64,000 nt of DNA from an uncultured Shewanella sp. (GCF_947501225.1 NZ_CANMUW010000005.1:186001-250000), one strand, 5' to 3'. Counted from the first letter of the stretch, positions 1-8,799 are shown. Made by a program: numbers and translations. The notes: generated by a model from the sequence alone, not told the origin.

Positions 1-437
1 AAAATCTTTGAATTCTCAGCGGAACTTCTTATGTGAGTTATGAACGAAGTTTCAATACGTTGTAGCAGTGAGGTTTCTGTTTCTATTGGTGCAAAGAAAA
101 AACATAGGTTATCTAGTTGTTGTTCGAGGTAACCAAAATTTTTGTTGAAGCTTTCATTCCCGTCACCTGGACTATATGCTCTTTCGAGCACGCCATTAAA
201 AAGTGAATTAATATTATAAATATCATACCCGCCAGATAAGAAAGACGACAAGTGATTGGACTGTCTCTTAGCAATTGAAACTGAACTAATGCCGATATAA
301 TTTACCCAATAAGAATTTTCTATTTGGTAGGCCCAAAAGTATATTCCTGGTTTCCAAGTCAGCTTTTCACAATAAAGTGATGCCCCTTCTTTTTTAAATG
401 GCAGGTAATCAAACGGCCCCAATATTTCTATTTCCAT
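1..437 (-). CDS. GIY-YIG-like hypothetical protein, 3' end outside window
   Basis: An open leftward frame begins at an ATG at 437-435 and stays open to base 1, giving 145 codons. A GGAG lies about nine bases before the ATG. Near residues 31-50 the protein has GIY, then about 15 residues on YIGIS, the spacing of the two half-motifs of GIY-YIG nuclease domains; a following run with K, R, Q and H (AKRQSNHL) would fit the start of the catalytic helix. The rest is rich in aromatic and polar residues and matches nothing I recognise. It begins 17 bases after an attC site, as a captured cassette gene would. Nuclease activity is inference: the catalytic arginine and glutamate cannot be assigned without an alignment, and the C-terminus is missing. 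Confidence 0.6.
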   Translation of the reverse strand, partial: MEIEILGPFDYLPFKKEGASLYCEKLTWKPGIYFWAYQIENSYWVNYIGISSVSIAKRQSNHLSSFLSGGYDIYNINSLFNGVLERAYSPGDGNESFNKNFGYLEQQLDNLCFFFAPIETETSLLQRIETSFITHIRSSAENSKI

Positions 438-451
438 TATTATGACTCTCC

Positions 452-502
452 TTCTAACGCCCGGCTCAACTACAGAAACCACCTTAAAGCATTTGTTAGA
501 GC
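452..502 (-). repeat. integron attC recombination site
   Basis: Read on the minus strand, the site starts with CTCTAACAAATGCTTTAAG and ends with GTTGAGCCGGGCGTTAGAA. The outer boxes fit R'' (RYYYAAC) and R' (GTTRRRY-like), and the inner parts pair imperfectly as L''/L' boxes, in the style of Vibrio and Shewanella cassette sites. It is short, about 51 bases. It lies between the stop of the gene at 506-844 and the start of the gene at 1-437, exactly where a cassette junction belongs. Confidence 0.7.
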
Positions 503-505
503 AAA

Positions 506-844
506 TTACCAATGAATTGTCCTGTTTGCTGCAATAATCGCCCTACGCCCGATTTCTTCTATGATTTCGGAAACATACATCTGCTCGATAACGCTATCTA
601 CACTATCATTAGTTGGTCTATATTTCTTTGAACATTCAAAATACAGCTTCTCCTTGATCTCACTAGACAATTGACTGAGAGCATTTCTAGCAGGTAACTC
701 ATACTCAAATTGCCTCGGATAGCTGGTTTGATACCCAAAATCAAACGCTTGTCTTTTTAGTTCCCACCACAAATATTCATTGTGCTTGACTAAGCCGCGA
801 ATAGTTGGGCTGAGCAACTCTTTTTCTATTCTTGTCAATGCCAT
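506..844 (-). CDS. hypothetical protein, probable integron cassette gene
   Basis: This 112-residue protein is not one I recognise. It appears soluble and mostly helical, with no signal peptide or membrane segment. The N-terminal third is rich in aromatic residues (YLWWELKRQAFDFGY) and the C-terminal third is acidic then basic. An AAGG lies about nine bases before the ATG at 844. Its stop codon abuts the attC at 452-502, and an attC-like inverted repeat (877-948) lies about 30 bases upstream, so gene plus downstream site forms a unit of ordinary cassette size. No promoter is evident, as is usual for cassette genes. Function unknown. Confidence 0.65.
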   Translation of the reverse strand: MALTRIEKELLSPTIRGLVKHNEYLWWELKRQAFDFGYQTSYPRQFEYELPARNALSQLSSEIKEKLYFECSKKYRPTNDSVDSVIEQMYVSEIIEEIGRRAIIAANRTIHW

Positions 845-876
845 AAATCTTGCCTTCTACAGACCTCTAGTCATAT

Positions 877-948
877 CAACGTAGCCATCAGCCGCGGAGC
901 AATGTGGCCCGATTTTGCTGTATTTTTAGCAATAAAAGGGCTACGTTG
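877..948 (-). repeat. attC-like inverted repeat
   Basis: CAACGTAGCC at 877-886 is repeated inverted as GGCTACGTTG at 939-948, with a 52-base centre. On the minus strand this gives AAC-GTAGCC ... GGCTAC-GTT, the R''-L''...L'-R' layout of an attC, and the 72-base size fits. The R boxes (CAGCAAC and GTTGATA) only partly match consensus, so this may be a degenerate or different-family site. It lies between two cassette-like genes. Confidence 0.4.
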
Positions 949-970
949 CTGAGTCGGTTGGGTGGTTTTG

Positions 971-1744
971 TTACGTGCTCTTTCCCCTAACAGGTATATC
1001 GATACCAGTGAGGGTTTTCACATCCTTCCTCATTAAAGGATTTATTAAAAACTGATCCTGTAAACATATATCAACAAATCGTTGCTTTATAGCTTCTAAA
1101 CCGTTTGAAGACTGAGAATAAAGATCAATAACCATATCTGTATTTTGATACTTCCAGTTTTTTTTCAGCCAGAGTACGGCATACAAAACGATCCATTCTG
1201 CATGCCGTCTATGGAATGTAGTAAAACCAATAGACTTAGCAGCTTTAAGCGGATGGACAGACTCTTTGTTCTTATAGGACTCTATCCAACCGTAACATAT
1301 CAGCCAATCGTCAATAATTGCATCTCCGACGCTAACAAGGACTAAAGCTGCAGGTACACTTCCAGAGATTACAGATAGCCCCAAGTTCTGCAATGAGTCC
1401 GCGGTATGATATGATATTTGGTTTTCCCATGACCAACCATCACCCAAATTTGAGTTCTCAATCGAGGCGTTTTGGTTCCAAGTGTAAGGATCAGCTATGT
1501 AACTTTTAAGGGCTTTGGAGCGAGCTTCCCTGTAGCCACAATCTTCGTCTTTTCCCGCTTTCAGCTTAAACTCTGGGCTAAAGCCACCTTCAATATATCC
1601 TTCATAAATATAGGTCTTGTAAACCGTTAAATCTTGGTTTCCTTTAGTGGAAAGGTGCGTGCGGATGGTGAGCCTATAGACCATGAAGGCAATGACAATC
1701 GAAACCATTGTTGTAATTAGTGCGAAAATCTCATTTAATTCCAT
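971..1744 (-). CDS. hypothetical protein with N-terminal membrane anchor
   Basis: Start chosen at the ATG at 1744, which has GGAG eight bases upstream; an in-frame ATG 13 codons earlier lacks a ribosome binding site. The 257-residue product has one hydrophobic helix at about residues 5-27 and then a soluble region with no cysteine-rich, nucleotide-binding or nuclease motif that I can see. A predicted type I or II anchored protein is inference. Its TAA stop opens the spacer holding the attC-like repeat at 877-948, so it may be the oldest of three cassettes in this stretch. The area is visibly more A+T-rich than the backbone further right. Confidence 0.6.
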   Translation of the reverse strand: MELNEIFALITTMVSIVIAFMVYRLTIRTHLSTKGNQDLTVYKTYIYEGYIEGGFSPEFKLKAGKDEDCGYREARSKALKSYIADPYTWNQNASIENSNLGDGWSWENQISYHTADSLQNLGLSVISGSVPAALVLVSVGDAIIDDWLICYGWIESYKNKESVHPLKAAKSIGFTTFHRRHAEWIVLYAVLWLKKNWKYQNTDMVIDLYSQSSNGLEAIKQRFVDICLQDQFLINPLMRKDVKTLTGIDIPVRGKST

Positions 1745-2070
1745 TCTAGTATCTCCATTGAACAATGCGGTACGACGTGCCATTTAAGCACATAACAACT
1801 TACTTCAATAGAAGCACGATAACCCTCGTGGGAACTTGCTCAGTTAGGTAAAGCTATCATCTACAACTCATTGCTGCAAAAGGATTATTTTTCATTTCGT
1901 GAAGAAGAACACTTAAAACTGTCCGATAGAAAGATGCGTGGGTGTTTATGAGGTCTGCATTAGCTTATTTTTGCTTAGAAGGAAGTATTATCAAGGGGAA
2001 GAAAGCCTGTGACTTCGTATTAGCTTAGATATTGACAATCTAAGATTGAAGCTTATCTGACGATAGTCGC

Positions 2071-2102
2071 TCTAGCTCATTTCGGGGCATAAATGAGTTA
2101 GA
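2071..2102. repeat. inverted repeat near island end
   Basis: TCTAGCTCATTT and AAATGAGTTAGA pair over 12 positions with one G-T wobble and an 8-base loop. No T-run follows on either side, so it is not a classic terminator. The right arm ends in GTTAGAAC, which resembles an integron R box, but the element is much shorter than an attC. Confidence 0.4.
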
Positions 2103-2323
2103 ACGCAGATTCCGCCTTGGTAACTTTGCCCGGCCAAAAACACACTCCACTAGAAACGGCTTTGACATACCAGTACCAACATCTATAGTTAGTTTTCAGA
2201 ATACATATCTGAATAGGCGCTCCAACCTAACAAAAAGGCTCATCATCCAGTGGGTCTTTTTCCTGATATCGGCCATTTTTTGAATTCAAAAAATCATGCT
2301 AAAGTCTCTTTTCGTCGTAAATC

Positions 2324-2345
2324 ATTTGGGATCAATTTGGGATCA
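2324..2345. repeat. 11-bp tandem repeat, possible integrase arm sites
   Basis: ATTTGGGATCA occurs twice head to tail, about 80 bases inside the island from the duplicated tRNA end. Short direct repeats at this distance are typical arm-type binding sites of tyrosine integrases; that role is inference. Confidence 0.4.
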
Positions 2346-2424
2346 AAAGTGGTCCTGGTATACCTCGATATACCCTCTTAAAGACACAAAATCGGCCATT
2401 TCAGGGCATATCAGGGTCTTAATA

Positions 2425-2451
2425 AGGGTTCGAATCCCTCCCTCACCGCCA
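2425..2451 (+). other. tRNA 3'-end duplicate (attachment site of a genomic island)
   Basis: The sequence holds a T-arm (GGGTTCGAATCCC) followed by an acceptor strand CCTCACC, a discriminator G and CCA. Upstream bases do not form the rest of a tRNA: no GGTGAGG partner or anticodon arm is present. It is therefore only the 3' end, as regenerated when an integrative element inserts into a tRNA gene. The acceptor matches E. coli tRNA-Ser(GCU), so a serine tRNA is the likely target (inference). The intact gene should lie to the left, beyond base 1. Confidence 0.8.
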
Positions 2452-2460
2452 TATTCGGAG

Positions 2461-2490
2461 AAAAGGCTGTCCGATTGGACAGCCTTTTTT
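2461..2490 (+). terminator. intrinsic terminator of the target tRNA gene
   Basis: AAAAGGCTGTCC and GGACAGCCTTTT form a 12-bp stem with loop GATT and a T-run. It follows the tRNA 3' end by nine bases, so it is the original tRNA terminator left on the chromosomal side of the island. Confidence 0.85.
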
Positions 2491-2530
2491 CGTTTTGAAT
2501 CTTCAGACAGCGAGACAGTTTTCCAGTTAT

Positions 2531-3373
2531 CTATTTAGCCTTAAGCTGGGGCAGAGCCTCAATTGAGCGGAGGATCTCACGCACGATTGCTTCTCTCTTG
2601 TATAGATCTTTCACTCTATTGGGAGTATCAATATTCAACGCGAAGAAAACTGGACCACTTGGCCACTCCACCCAACCGACCCACCAACCATAATTTCCTT
2701 CCCAACCGGTTTTTGCCCTCAATATCCAGTTCTTACCTGCTTCGACAATCATAATATCTTTAACTAATAACTGATGCTCAAGACGAAATGGCAGTGAGTT
2801 CTTATAAAGGGCCTCAAGGAAGGTCACTTGCTCATAGGCAGATATAGATAAGTTTCCATCAATCCAATAACTACCCTTCTGCGTAACAGGATCCATATTA
2901 CCGTACTGAATTTTTCTCAGATATTTACCGGCTTTTACTTCGCCAATCTCCTTAGCAAAAATATCGAAAACCCAAACTGCAGAGTTACGCATTGCAGAAC
3001 GCAGATTTTGATCTTGATTGTGTGGTGCAAAACCTCTCTTTATACCGTCCCACTTGAAGAGCTGAAACTCGTCCCGGACAATTCCGGCATCCAAAGCAAA
3101 GAGGGAATGCGGGATCTTAAAGGTGGAAGCCGGTGAGTAACGCACGCCTGCACGTAAGCCATTGAAGACCTGAGTTTTATTAAGCTTGTGACGTTCATCC
3201 ACGACAACGATCGTTCCCTTGGCATCGAACTTATTGAAAAACTGCTTCCAATCCTCTCGTTCACTGATACCTTCGTTCGCCGTGCAGGCAAAACTGACAA
3301 AGGCTGCTCCCCATAGAGAGGCAGAGACAAGAGATATATAATTTCCTTTGATAAGTTTCTCCATAACTCTCAT
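2531..3373 (-). CDS. class D beta-lactamase, OXA-2-like
   Basis: A 280-residue secreted serine beta-lactamase. The ATG at 3373 is preferred to the GTG at 3385 because GGAG sits six bases before it. A hydrophobic signal region spans residues 12-30. Class D motifs are in order: STFK at 83-86 (active serine, carboxylated lysine), SAV, YGN, YWIDG, and KTG near the end followed by WEGNYGWWVGWVEWP. Long stretches recall OXA-2 almost word for word (for example RDEFQ, HNQDQ, LRSAMRNS, IVEAG, NWILRAKTGWEG), much closer than OXA-48, the group usually tied to Shewanella. It lies 31 bases downstream of a HAD gene on the same strand and has no attC after it, so it is not a cassette here. Its spectrum cannot be read from sequence alone. 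Confidence 0.93.
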   Translation of the reverse strand: MRVMEKLIKGNYISLVSASLWGAAFVSFACTANEGISEREDWKQFFNKFDAKGTIVVVDERHKLNKTQVFNGLRAGVRYSPASTFKIPHSLFALDAGIVRDEFQLFKWDGIKRGFAPHNQDQNLRSAMRNSAVWVFDIFAKEIGEVKAGKYLRKIQYGNMDPVTQKGSYWIDGNLSISAYEQVTFLEALYKNSLPFRLEHQLLVKDIMIVEAGKNWILRAKTGWEGNYGWWVGWVEWPSGPVFFALNIDTPNRVKDLYKREAIVREILRSIEALPQLKAK

Positions 3374-3404
3374 GCCAGTCTCCACTCCTTGGTTCTTATA
3401 ATTA

Positions 3405-4115
3405 TTATGTGTATTTTTCTATGATGCTCGCAAGCTCTGGTACACAGGATGCAACATAGTCAGGTTTAACCGACCAACTATCCGGAGTTGCGCCACTATA
3501 TGCCGCTGCAACTGAAATAACTCTTGAGCCTGTCCCCAGAGTTTGTTCAACATTTTTTGCGAACTTAACGTCGGCTTCATGGTCTCCGACATACATCACC
3601 AGTTTATTTATGGCCTCATCGAAAATATCAGTCAAACACTTAACGCCGCCAAATGGGTGCGGTTTCTGGCAGTCACTATCAAGATCATCGTAGCCCACAA
3701 CGGCTCGAAATGACTTATCTACTCCATTTTGTTTGAGCACATTCCAGATATTCAGTTGGGAGTTTTGAGAGCATATGCCGTGAGGAAGGTGAGAAAACTG
3801 CTCGATGACCTTATCTATTCCGTCGAATAACTGAACCTCAGTTTGGTTGCTTTCTTGATGCTCGGCCCAAAGCGATCCAGCCTTCAGCATTTCATGTTCT
3901 GTCAACCCATAGTAATCACGATACAGCTCTTGCCAATTATTCGCACTGTGGTTGGCTTCATGGTAGGCCGCCTCGTTTAAAAGATATTTAGGAAGCTTAT
4001 CCCCTGTGAGATGAGGAGCAACTATAGATAAAATTGATTTTGTAATCGCGATATTTTTAGGGACAGAGTTTACCAAGGTTCCATCGTAATCCCACAAAAT
4101 AGCCTGTAACTTCAT
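3405..4115 (-). CDS. HAD-superfamily phosphatase
   Basis: A 236-residue haloacid dehalogenase-like hydrolase. Motif I is DYDGTL at residues 9-14 (first Asp is the nucleophile), motif II is in CSQNS, a lysine follows in CQKPHP, and motif IV is GDHEADV. The helical cap between motifs I and II places it in the phosphoglycolate phosphatase/beta-phosphoglucomutase-like subfamily; the substrate cannot be told. It shares a strand with the beta-lactamase downstream and the NAD-synthase-like gene 141 bases upstream, so the three could be co-transcribed. Confidence 0.8.
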   Translation of the reverse strand: MKLQAILWDYDGTLVNSVPKNIAITKSILSIVAPHLTGDKLPKYLLNEAAYHEANHSANNWQELYRDYYGLTEHEMLKAGSLWAEHQESNQTEVQLFDGIDKVIEQFSHLPHGICSQNSQLNIWNVLKQNGVDKSFRAVVGYDDLDSDCQKPHPFGGVKCLTDIFDEAINKLVMYVGDHEADVKFAKNVEQTLGTGSRVISVAAAYSGATPDSWSVKPDYVASCVPELASIIEKYT

Positions 4116-4256
4116 GACTTTAACCCTTCAATTGTTCTCCCGAAGGATTATATAACTTGTTACTTTCATCGCATAAGCTTTATGTAACAATAACAGAAAT
4201 ATATATGGCTTTATTTATCGCAATAAAAGATCGATAGAAGGTTTAATCTAACTGTA

Positions 4257-5240
4257 TCAGTTACCCGCTTTATTAGTTGAGCGTACATTCCCATCTATTC
4301 CACCATATACGGGTGGGCTTTCATGTAATGAGCTTCGCTTCCATTGAGAATACAGCATCAATTCCCGAACATCTTCAATATCGGTTTTACTGATACCGTG
4401 ATTAATCATCTCTTCATCTGCCGCTCCCTGCTCTATCATGTCCAGAATAGCATCCAACTGGCTATAGTTATGGCCGATACCAAACTCATCGGTGATCCCG
4501 AACATCATATCGGGTGAAGCAAGTTGATTCTGAATCGCATCAGGTAAGTCCAGATATGACGCCAGCTGCCATACCTGGGTCTTGTACAGCCCCGTCATTG
4601 GCTGAATTGGCAGATCATCGACACCATCCTTAACAAACCAACCCACTTCAAATTCAGAGCGATTCGCTGCGCCTATGAGGGTCAAGTTTTCCCGGGCGGC
4701 TTTTCTACTCAATATCTCTCTTCGATAGATATGTCGTTCAGAAAAACCTCGGTCGATATGTCTGATGATCAAGTTATACATGAGTCGTTTAATCCATGAA
4801 CCATCATCGACATGACTGCCGACTTTTAGTGATGTTTTAAATGGTACCTCTCCATTTATAAGACGGTAAGAGTGCTGGATCATACGGTTAAAGAGAGAGG
4901 AATAGGGTATCAGCTTCATGATCAATGGGGCATAAACATTCTTCCTCCTCATTTCAGGTGATATATCTTCTACCTCAAGGGTTACACCCAGCCAATTTGC
5001 CATGATACTGGCTTTGTCATGCGATTGCTTTTCGCTATCCCGATCATACAGATATGAAGTGTGCACCCTCTCCTTTCATACGGCCTTTACAGCAATGGCA
5101 AGCAATACAGAAGAGTCTATTCCCCCACTGAGGCCGAGTAGTAACCCATTGCTTTGTTGTACCTCAACCAAAGATTGTAGATAGGAGGCAAGAAGTTGCA
5201 CGGTTAACGGGGTATCGATAGAAAGGTTTTCGTTCATCAT
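4257..5240 (-). pseudogene. NAD(+) synthase-like gene interrupted by an in-frame TGA
   Basis: The frame starts at ATG 5240 and reads 54 codons containing the ATP-pyrophosphatase P-loop SGGIDSS. It then meets TGA at 5078-5076 and continues open in the same frame for about 270 codons. The second part has GAANRSEFEVGWFVKDG and LPIQPMTGLYKTQV, the ammonia-dependent NAD-synthase family pattern. Across the stop the protein would read ...AVKAV-stop-KERVHTS; one base change from GGA would explain it. No other damage is visible, so the lesion is recent, or a sequencing error. An internal GTG at 5066 follows an AAGGAG by only three bases, and a product from there would lack the P-loop. I would not call it the housekeeping nadE. 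Confidence 0.75.
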
Positions 5241-5433
5241 AACATCCATATTAGCTTTATCATCATACCTGTACTCTCAATAAGCGGTGAAGATGCGCTT
5301 GATAACGGGCTTCCCACCTTATGCGAGCCGATGTGAGGACAATAGTTTTTGCAGGCGGCTATAAAACTATAATTAAACAATTGCCAGGCTGCAGTTTTTC
5401 TTCAATATGACCGGCTGTTTTATGATAGCATTA

Positions 5434-5466
5434 GATAATAAAAAGCCCCATCTTTCGACAGGGCTT
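5434..5466 (-). terminator. intrinsic terminator after the chemoreceptor gene
   Basis: On the minus strand AAGCCC ... GGGCTT forms a stem followed by TTTATTATC. It lies about 30 bases after the stop of the chemoreceptor gene. Confidence 0.7.
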
Positions 5467-5497
5467 GAATATAGAGTGATGAATTTAATTATGATGC

Positions 5498-7492
5498 TCA
5501 GGACAGCTTAAACTTACTCACCTCTTTGGCCATGGTGTTGGCATCAGCCAACAGGTCTTCGTTCAACTGACTAAGCTCATCGGCAACGGCCTGAGTATTT
5601 TGATAGATCTCACTGATCTTAAGGGCATTGCGGTTAACCTCTTCAGATACGGCAGATTGCTCGTGTGTTGCCGCAGCGATCTGTTCGTTCATGCTGTCGA
5701 TAACGCCTACCTCGGTAACTATCTTATCCAGATCCTGGCCGGCTTTCTCGGATTCTGTGACACTGAGCTCGGCCTGTGTTTTACCTTTATCCATGGCCCG
5801 AACAGCTACCACGGCAGCTTTTTCTAGACGTTCGGTCATGTTACGGATATCTTCCGTTGAAGTTTGAGCGCGTTGAGCCAGGCTTCGAACCTCATCGGCC
5901 ACCACTGCAAACCCTCTTCCCATCTCTCCGGCGCGGGCGGCTTCAATGGCGGCATTGAGTGCCAGCAGGTTAGTCTGCTCAGCGATACCACTGATCACAC
6001 CTAATACACTGACGATCCCCTGAATATCATTATCCAGCTCATGGATGGCCTTAGAAGCATCGCCTATCTCCTCTGCCAGAAGGTTGATACTGTCACAGGT
6101 GCGGCTAACCTCAAGGTTACCCTCTTTCGCCTCTACATTCGCCGCTGTCGAAGCTTCTGATGCCTTCACTGCATTAACGGCTATCTCCTGAACCGTTGCA
6201 CTCATCTCTGTCATTGCCGAAGCGACCTGCTCAGCTTCGCTATGACCAATAGCCACATCCTCCTGCATAGCCGTTGCACATGTATCCATCTGCTCTGAGG
6301 CATTTAACAGCCTGTCGGTGTTGTCTCTTACCTTGTGGATAACCTGCTCAAAGTCATTCATCATATGATTAAACGCTCTACCTAACTCTCCGAGCTCATC
6401 CGTAGTTTCACTCTTAACGCGCACACTAAGATCGTAATTTTGTTGAGCGCTACTGATCGTTGAATGCAGATAGTGGAGACGGTTATGCATATATTTTGCT
6501 ACCGTCACAGAGATAAAGATAACCAAAGCACCTGAAACAAGAAGAAGCACTATGATAGTCAGCATCACAGACTGAGAAGCCTTCAACTGCTTATCTGTTA
6601 CTGTGATCAATGATTCAGAAAGGGATTTTTCGAACGCTCTTACCAGCTCGATACGGGCCGTTGATTTGGCAAACCAGTTTTCTGCACTTTGAGCACTGAT
6701 GGCATCCCCATCCCGGCTAAGTGCTATTTTTCTCAATGCGTTAACATCCGCAACCGCCTGTGAGCTTGTTAACTTGCTATAGCTCAGCTTCACCTCCTCG
6801 GAGGCCAGAGCCAGAAAGCGCTCTTCATAGCTGGCTTGTTCTGAAACCAGAGTCACAAACTTGATAAACATGCCAGGTTTAAATTCTGAGTTTCCAAATG
6901 TTGAGCTAAGCACTGCACGCTCTATTCCTGCTCTCTCCTTCATCTGAAGATAGGCGCTGAATGACGCGGCCTGAATGGCGATCTCCTGACTGTCTCCCTC
7001 TTTAGCAGTTTGATCGACAATGCTTAGCAGCATCTTGTTGAGGCCGGTATAGTAAGCGACCTCCTCGGCGACCGAAATCGACAGGGAGTCGACACCTGAG
7101 CGAATTGAGCTGAGTCTGGAGATCTCAGAATTGACCCGGCTTAACTGACTGGAGAACACAGAGGGCAATATGTTATCCCGTACAAATGACTCAAAGCCTG
7201 TCAGCTGCTTATCTGTGAGCTGTCTCTGACCCGGTAACTTACCGGCAAACGATTTGCCTTTAGAACCGATAAAACCGGCACTCATGCCACGCTCTTTCTG
7301 TAGCTCATGAACAAGATCGCTGTTCACGGTAGCCAGTTGACTCAGCACTTTGACCTGCTCCAACCCCTGGCCCAATAGGTATTGGTTATAAACCACAGAG
7401 GTTCCGAAAAATATACAACCTATTATCGGTGGCAATATTACGAGCATGAGCTTATTTTTTATGCTCAAATTTCCGATCCATCGAAGCTTCAT
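5498..7492 (-). CDS. methyl-accepting chemotaxis protein with NIT sensor domain
   Basis: An inner-membrane chemoreceptor of 664 residues from the ATG at 7492 (AGGAA six bases upstream; an upstream in-frame ATG at 7525 has no such site). Order: first membrane helix at about 15-38; a periplasmic region of about 270 residues with the NIT signature ([18 protein letters not shown]), a helical domain tied to nitrate/nitrite sensing in some proteins; a second membrane helix near 310-335; HAMP; and a cytoplasmic signalling domain with the conserved hairpin ([19 protein letters not shown]). No C-terminal NWETF-like CheR tether is present. It stands alone with its own terminator. The ligand is unknown: NIT presence does not prove nitrate sensing. 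Confidence 0.93.
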   Translation of the reverse strand: MKLRWIGNLSIKNKLMLVILPPIIGCIFFGTSVVYNQYLLGQGLEQVKVLSQLATVNSDLVHELQKERGMSAGFIGSKGKSFAGKLPGQRQLTDKQLTGFESFVRDNILPSVFSSQLSRVNSEISRLSSIRSGVDSLSISVAEEVAYYTGLNKMLLSIVDQTAKEGDSQEIAIQAASFSAYLQMKERAGIERAVLSSTFGNSEFKPGMFIKFVTLVSEQASYEERFLALASEEVKLSYSKLTSSQAVADVNALRKIALSRDGDAISAQSAENWFAKSTARIELVRAFEKSLSESLITVTDKQLKASQSVMLTIIVLLLVSGALVIFISVTVAKYMHNRLHYLHSTISSAQQNYDLSVRVKSETTDELGELGRAFNHMMNDFEQVIHKVRDNTDRLLNASEQMDTCATAMQEDVAIGHSEAEQVASAMTEMSATVQEIAVNAVKASEASTAANVEAKEGNLEVSRTCDSINLLAEEIGDASKAIHELDNDIQGIVSVLGVISGIAEQTNLLALNAAIEAARAGEMGRGFAVVADEVRSLAQRAQTSTEDIRNMTERLEKAAVVAVRAMDKGKTQAELSVTESEKAGQDLDKIVTEVGVIDSMNEQIAAATHEQSAVSEEVNRNALKISEIYQNTQAVADELSQLNEDLLADANTMAKEVSKFKLS

Positions 7493-7573
7493 GAAAAGTT
7501 CCTTTCTGACGTCACTAAAGTACACTTTCGATTTAAAGTTTAGCGCACATATGATTTAAATTTTGGATGTTAT

Positions 7574-7602
7574 AGAAAAAAAGCCTCCATAATGAAGACT
7601 TT
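7574..7602 (-). terminator. probable terminator of nadA
   Basis: On the minus strand AGTCTTC-ATTAT-GGAGGCT pairs with two G-U wobbles and is followed by seven T. It lies about 55 bases after the nadA stop. Confidence 0.6.
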
Positions 7603-7654
7603 TTATTTAAGATCAAACCTGCGGGTCTATATCACATGGAAGGATGCAATTAGA

Positions 7655-8722
7655 TTACGCGTTGCCTTTTACTTTCATATTCAATGTCTGCGCAAAGTTA
7701 AGCATACGATCCAGTGGTATCAATGCAGCTTCACGCAGCTCATCGTCGACAAATATCTCATGGGGAGCGGTGTCTTTGGCCGTTAGCGCCGCCTCGATAG
7801 CCTGAAGTCCATTCATCGCCATCCAGGGACAGTGAGCACAACTTCTGCACGTAGCACCATTTCCTCCGGTTGGTGCCTCGATGAGTATCTTATCGGGCGC
7901 AGCCTGCTGCATTTTATAGAAGATCCCCCTATCGGTGGCAACGATAAAGGTATCGTTATCCATCGTTTGGGCAGCCTTGATCAGCTGGCTGGTTGATCCC
8001 ACGGCATCAGCCATCTCAACAACACTGGCCGGGGACTCTGGGTGAACCAGCACCGCAGCCTCCGGGTGGCGGGTCTTTAACTCCCGCAGAGCTTTTGCTT
8101 TGAACTCATCGTGAACGATACAGTCACCCTGCCACATCAGCATCTCGGCACCGGTCTGCTTCGCAATATAGCTACCAAGATGACGGTCGGGTCCCCAAAT
8201 AATCTTCTTCCCCTGACTATCCAGGTGTTCAACAATCTCAAGTGCGATACTGGATGTCACTACCCAATCGGCACGAGCCTTAACGGCTGCTGAGGTATTG
8301 GCATACACCACGACGGTATGATCCGGGTGAGCATCACAGAACTCACTGAAGGTATCGATCGGACACCCCAGATCAAGGGAGCAGGTTGCCTCCAGTGTAG
8401 GCATAAGGACCGTTTTCTCCGGGCTTAAGATCTTCGAGGTTTCACCCATAAATTTCACACCGGCGACGATAAGTGTTTTAGCCGGATGATCACGACCAAA
8501 TCTGGCCATCTCCAGTGAATCTGAAACGCAGCCCCCCGTTTCCTCAGCCAAGGCCTGAATTTCTGGATCCGTATAGTAATGGGCAACCAAGACTGCATCA
8601 CGTTCAACCAACAACTGCTTGATTCGAGCCTTGTAATCAGCCTTTTCAAGATCGGTTAGCGGTTGCGGCTTTGGGGGAAATGGATATTGAATATTTTCAA
8701 TTTGTGGAGCTGACAGACTCAT
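7655..8722 (-). CDS. nadA: quinolinate synthase A
   Basis: NadA condenses iminoaspartate with dihydroxyacetone phosphate to quinolinate in NAD biosynthesis, using a 4Fe-4S cluster. The 355 residues match the family length. The cluster-binding cysteine region near the C-terminus is [13 protein letters not shown], and family stretches include [19 protein letters not shown] near the N-terminus and HPES in the middle. It is monocistronic: a strong inverted repeat separates it from the bkd operon upstream. The bkd-nadA adjacency is typical of Shewanella. Confidence 0.97.
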   Translation of the reverse strand: MSLSAPQIENIQYPFPPKPQPLTDLEKADYKARIKQLLVERDAVLVAHYYTDPEIQALAEETGGCVSDSLEMARFGRDHPAKTLIVAGVKFMGETSKILSPEKTVLMPTLEATCSLDLGCPIDTFSEFCDAHPDHTVVVYANTSAAVKARADWVVTSSIALEIVEHLDSQGKKIIWGPDRHLGSYIAKQTGAEMLMWQGDCIVHDEFKAKALRELKTRHPEAAVLVHPESPASVVEMADAVGSTSQLIKAAQTMDNDTFIVATDRGIFYKMQQAAPDKILIEAPTGGNGATCRSCAHCPWMAMNGLQAIEAALTAKDTAPHEIFVDDELREAALIPLDRMLNFAQTLNMKVKGNA

Positions 8723-8799
8723 CTTAAAACCAGGAAGCTATGTATATTAGAGAGATTATACGTAATTGAAGATAAAAAATTAACTAATTTAAGACTATT

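Larger units (their letters stand above)
1784..2423. other. intergenic island DNA without a convincing gene
   Basis: About 640 bases with no supported gene. It is too short for an intact integron integrase, and I see no fragment of one. It holds a hairpin (2071-2102), an 11-base tandem repeat (2324-2345) and, at 1788-1845, a weak TAAC...GTTA arrangement that is not good enough to call an attC. A 42-codon minus-strand frame at about 2033-2161 has no evidence for expression. Confidence 0.5.

Noticed and set aside
1145..1345. Plus-strand 66-codon frame opposite the 971-1744 gene
   Set aside because: It has no ribosome binding site and lies wholly inside the better supported minus-strand gene.
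2360..2451. Complete tRNA gene
   Set aside because: Only the T-arm, acceptor 3' strand and CCA are present; no 5' acceptor strand, D-arm or anticodon arm can be folded from the upstream bases.
2296..2538. 80-codon plus-strand frame across the tRNA fragment
   Set aside because: It runs through the tRNA 3' end and its terminator, has no ribosome binding site and no protein-like pattern.
5076..5078. UGA read as selenocysteine in the NAD-synthase-like gene
   Set aside because: No selenoprotein of this family is known to me, the position would normally be a glycine next to the P-loop helix, and no SECIS-like hairpin stands out just downstream.
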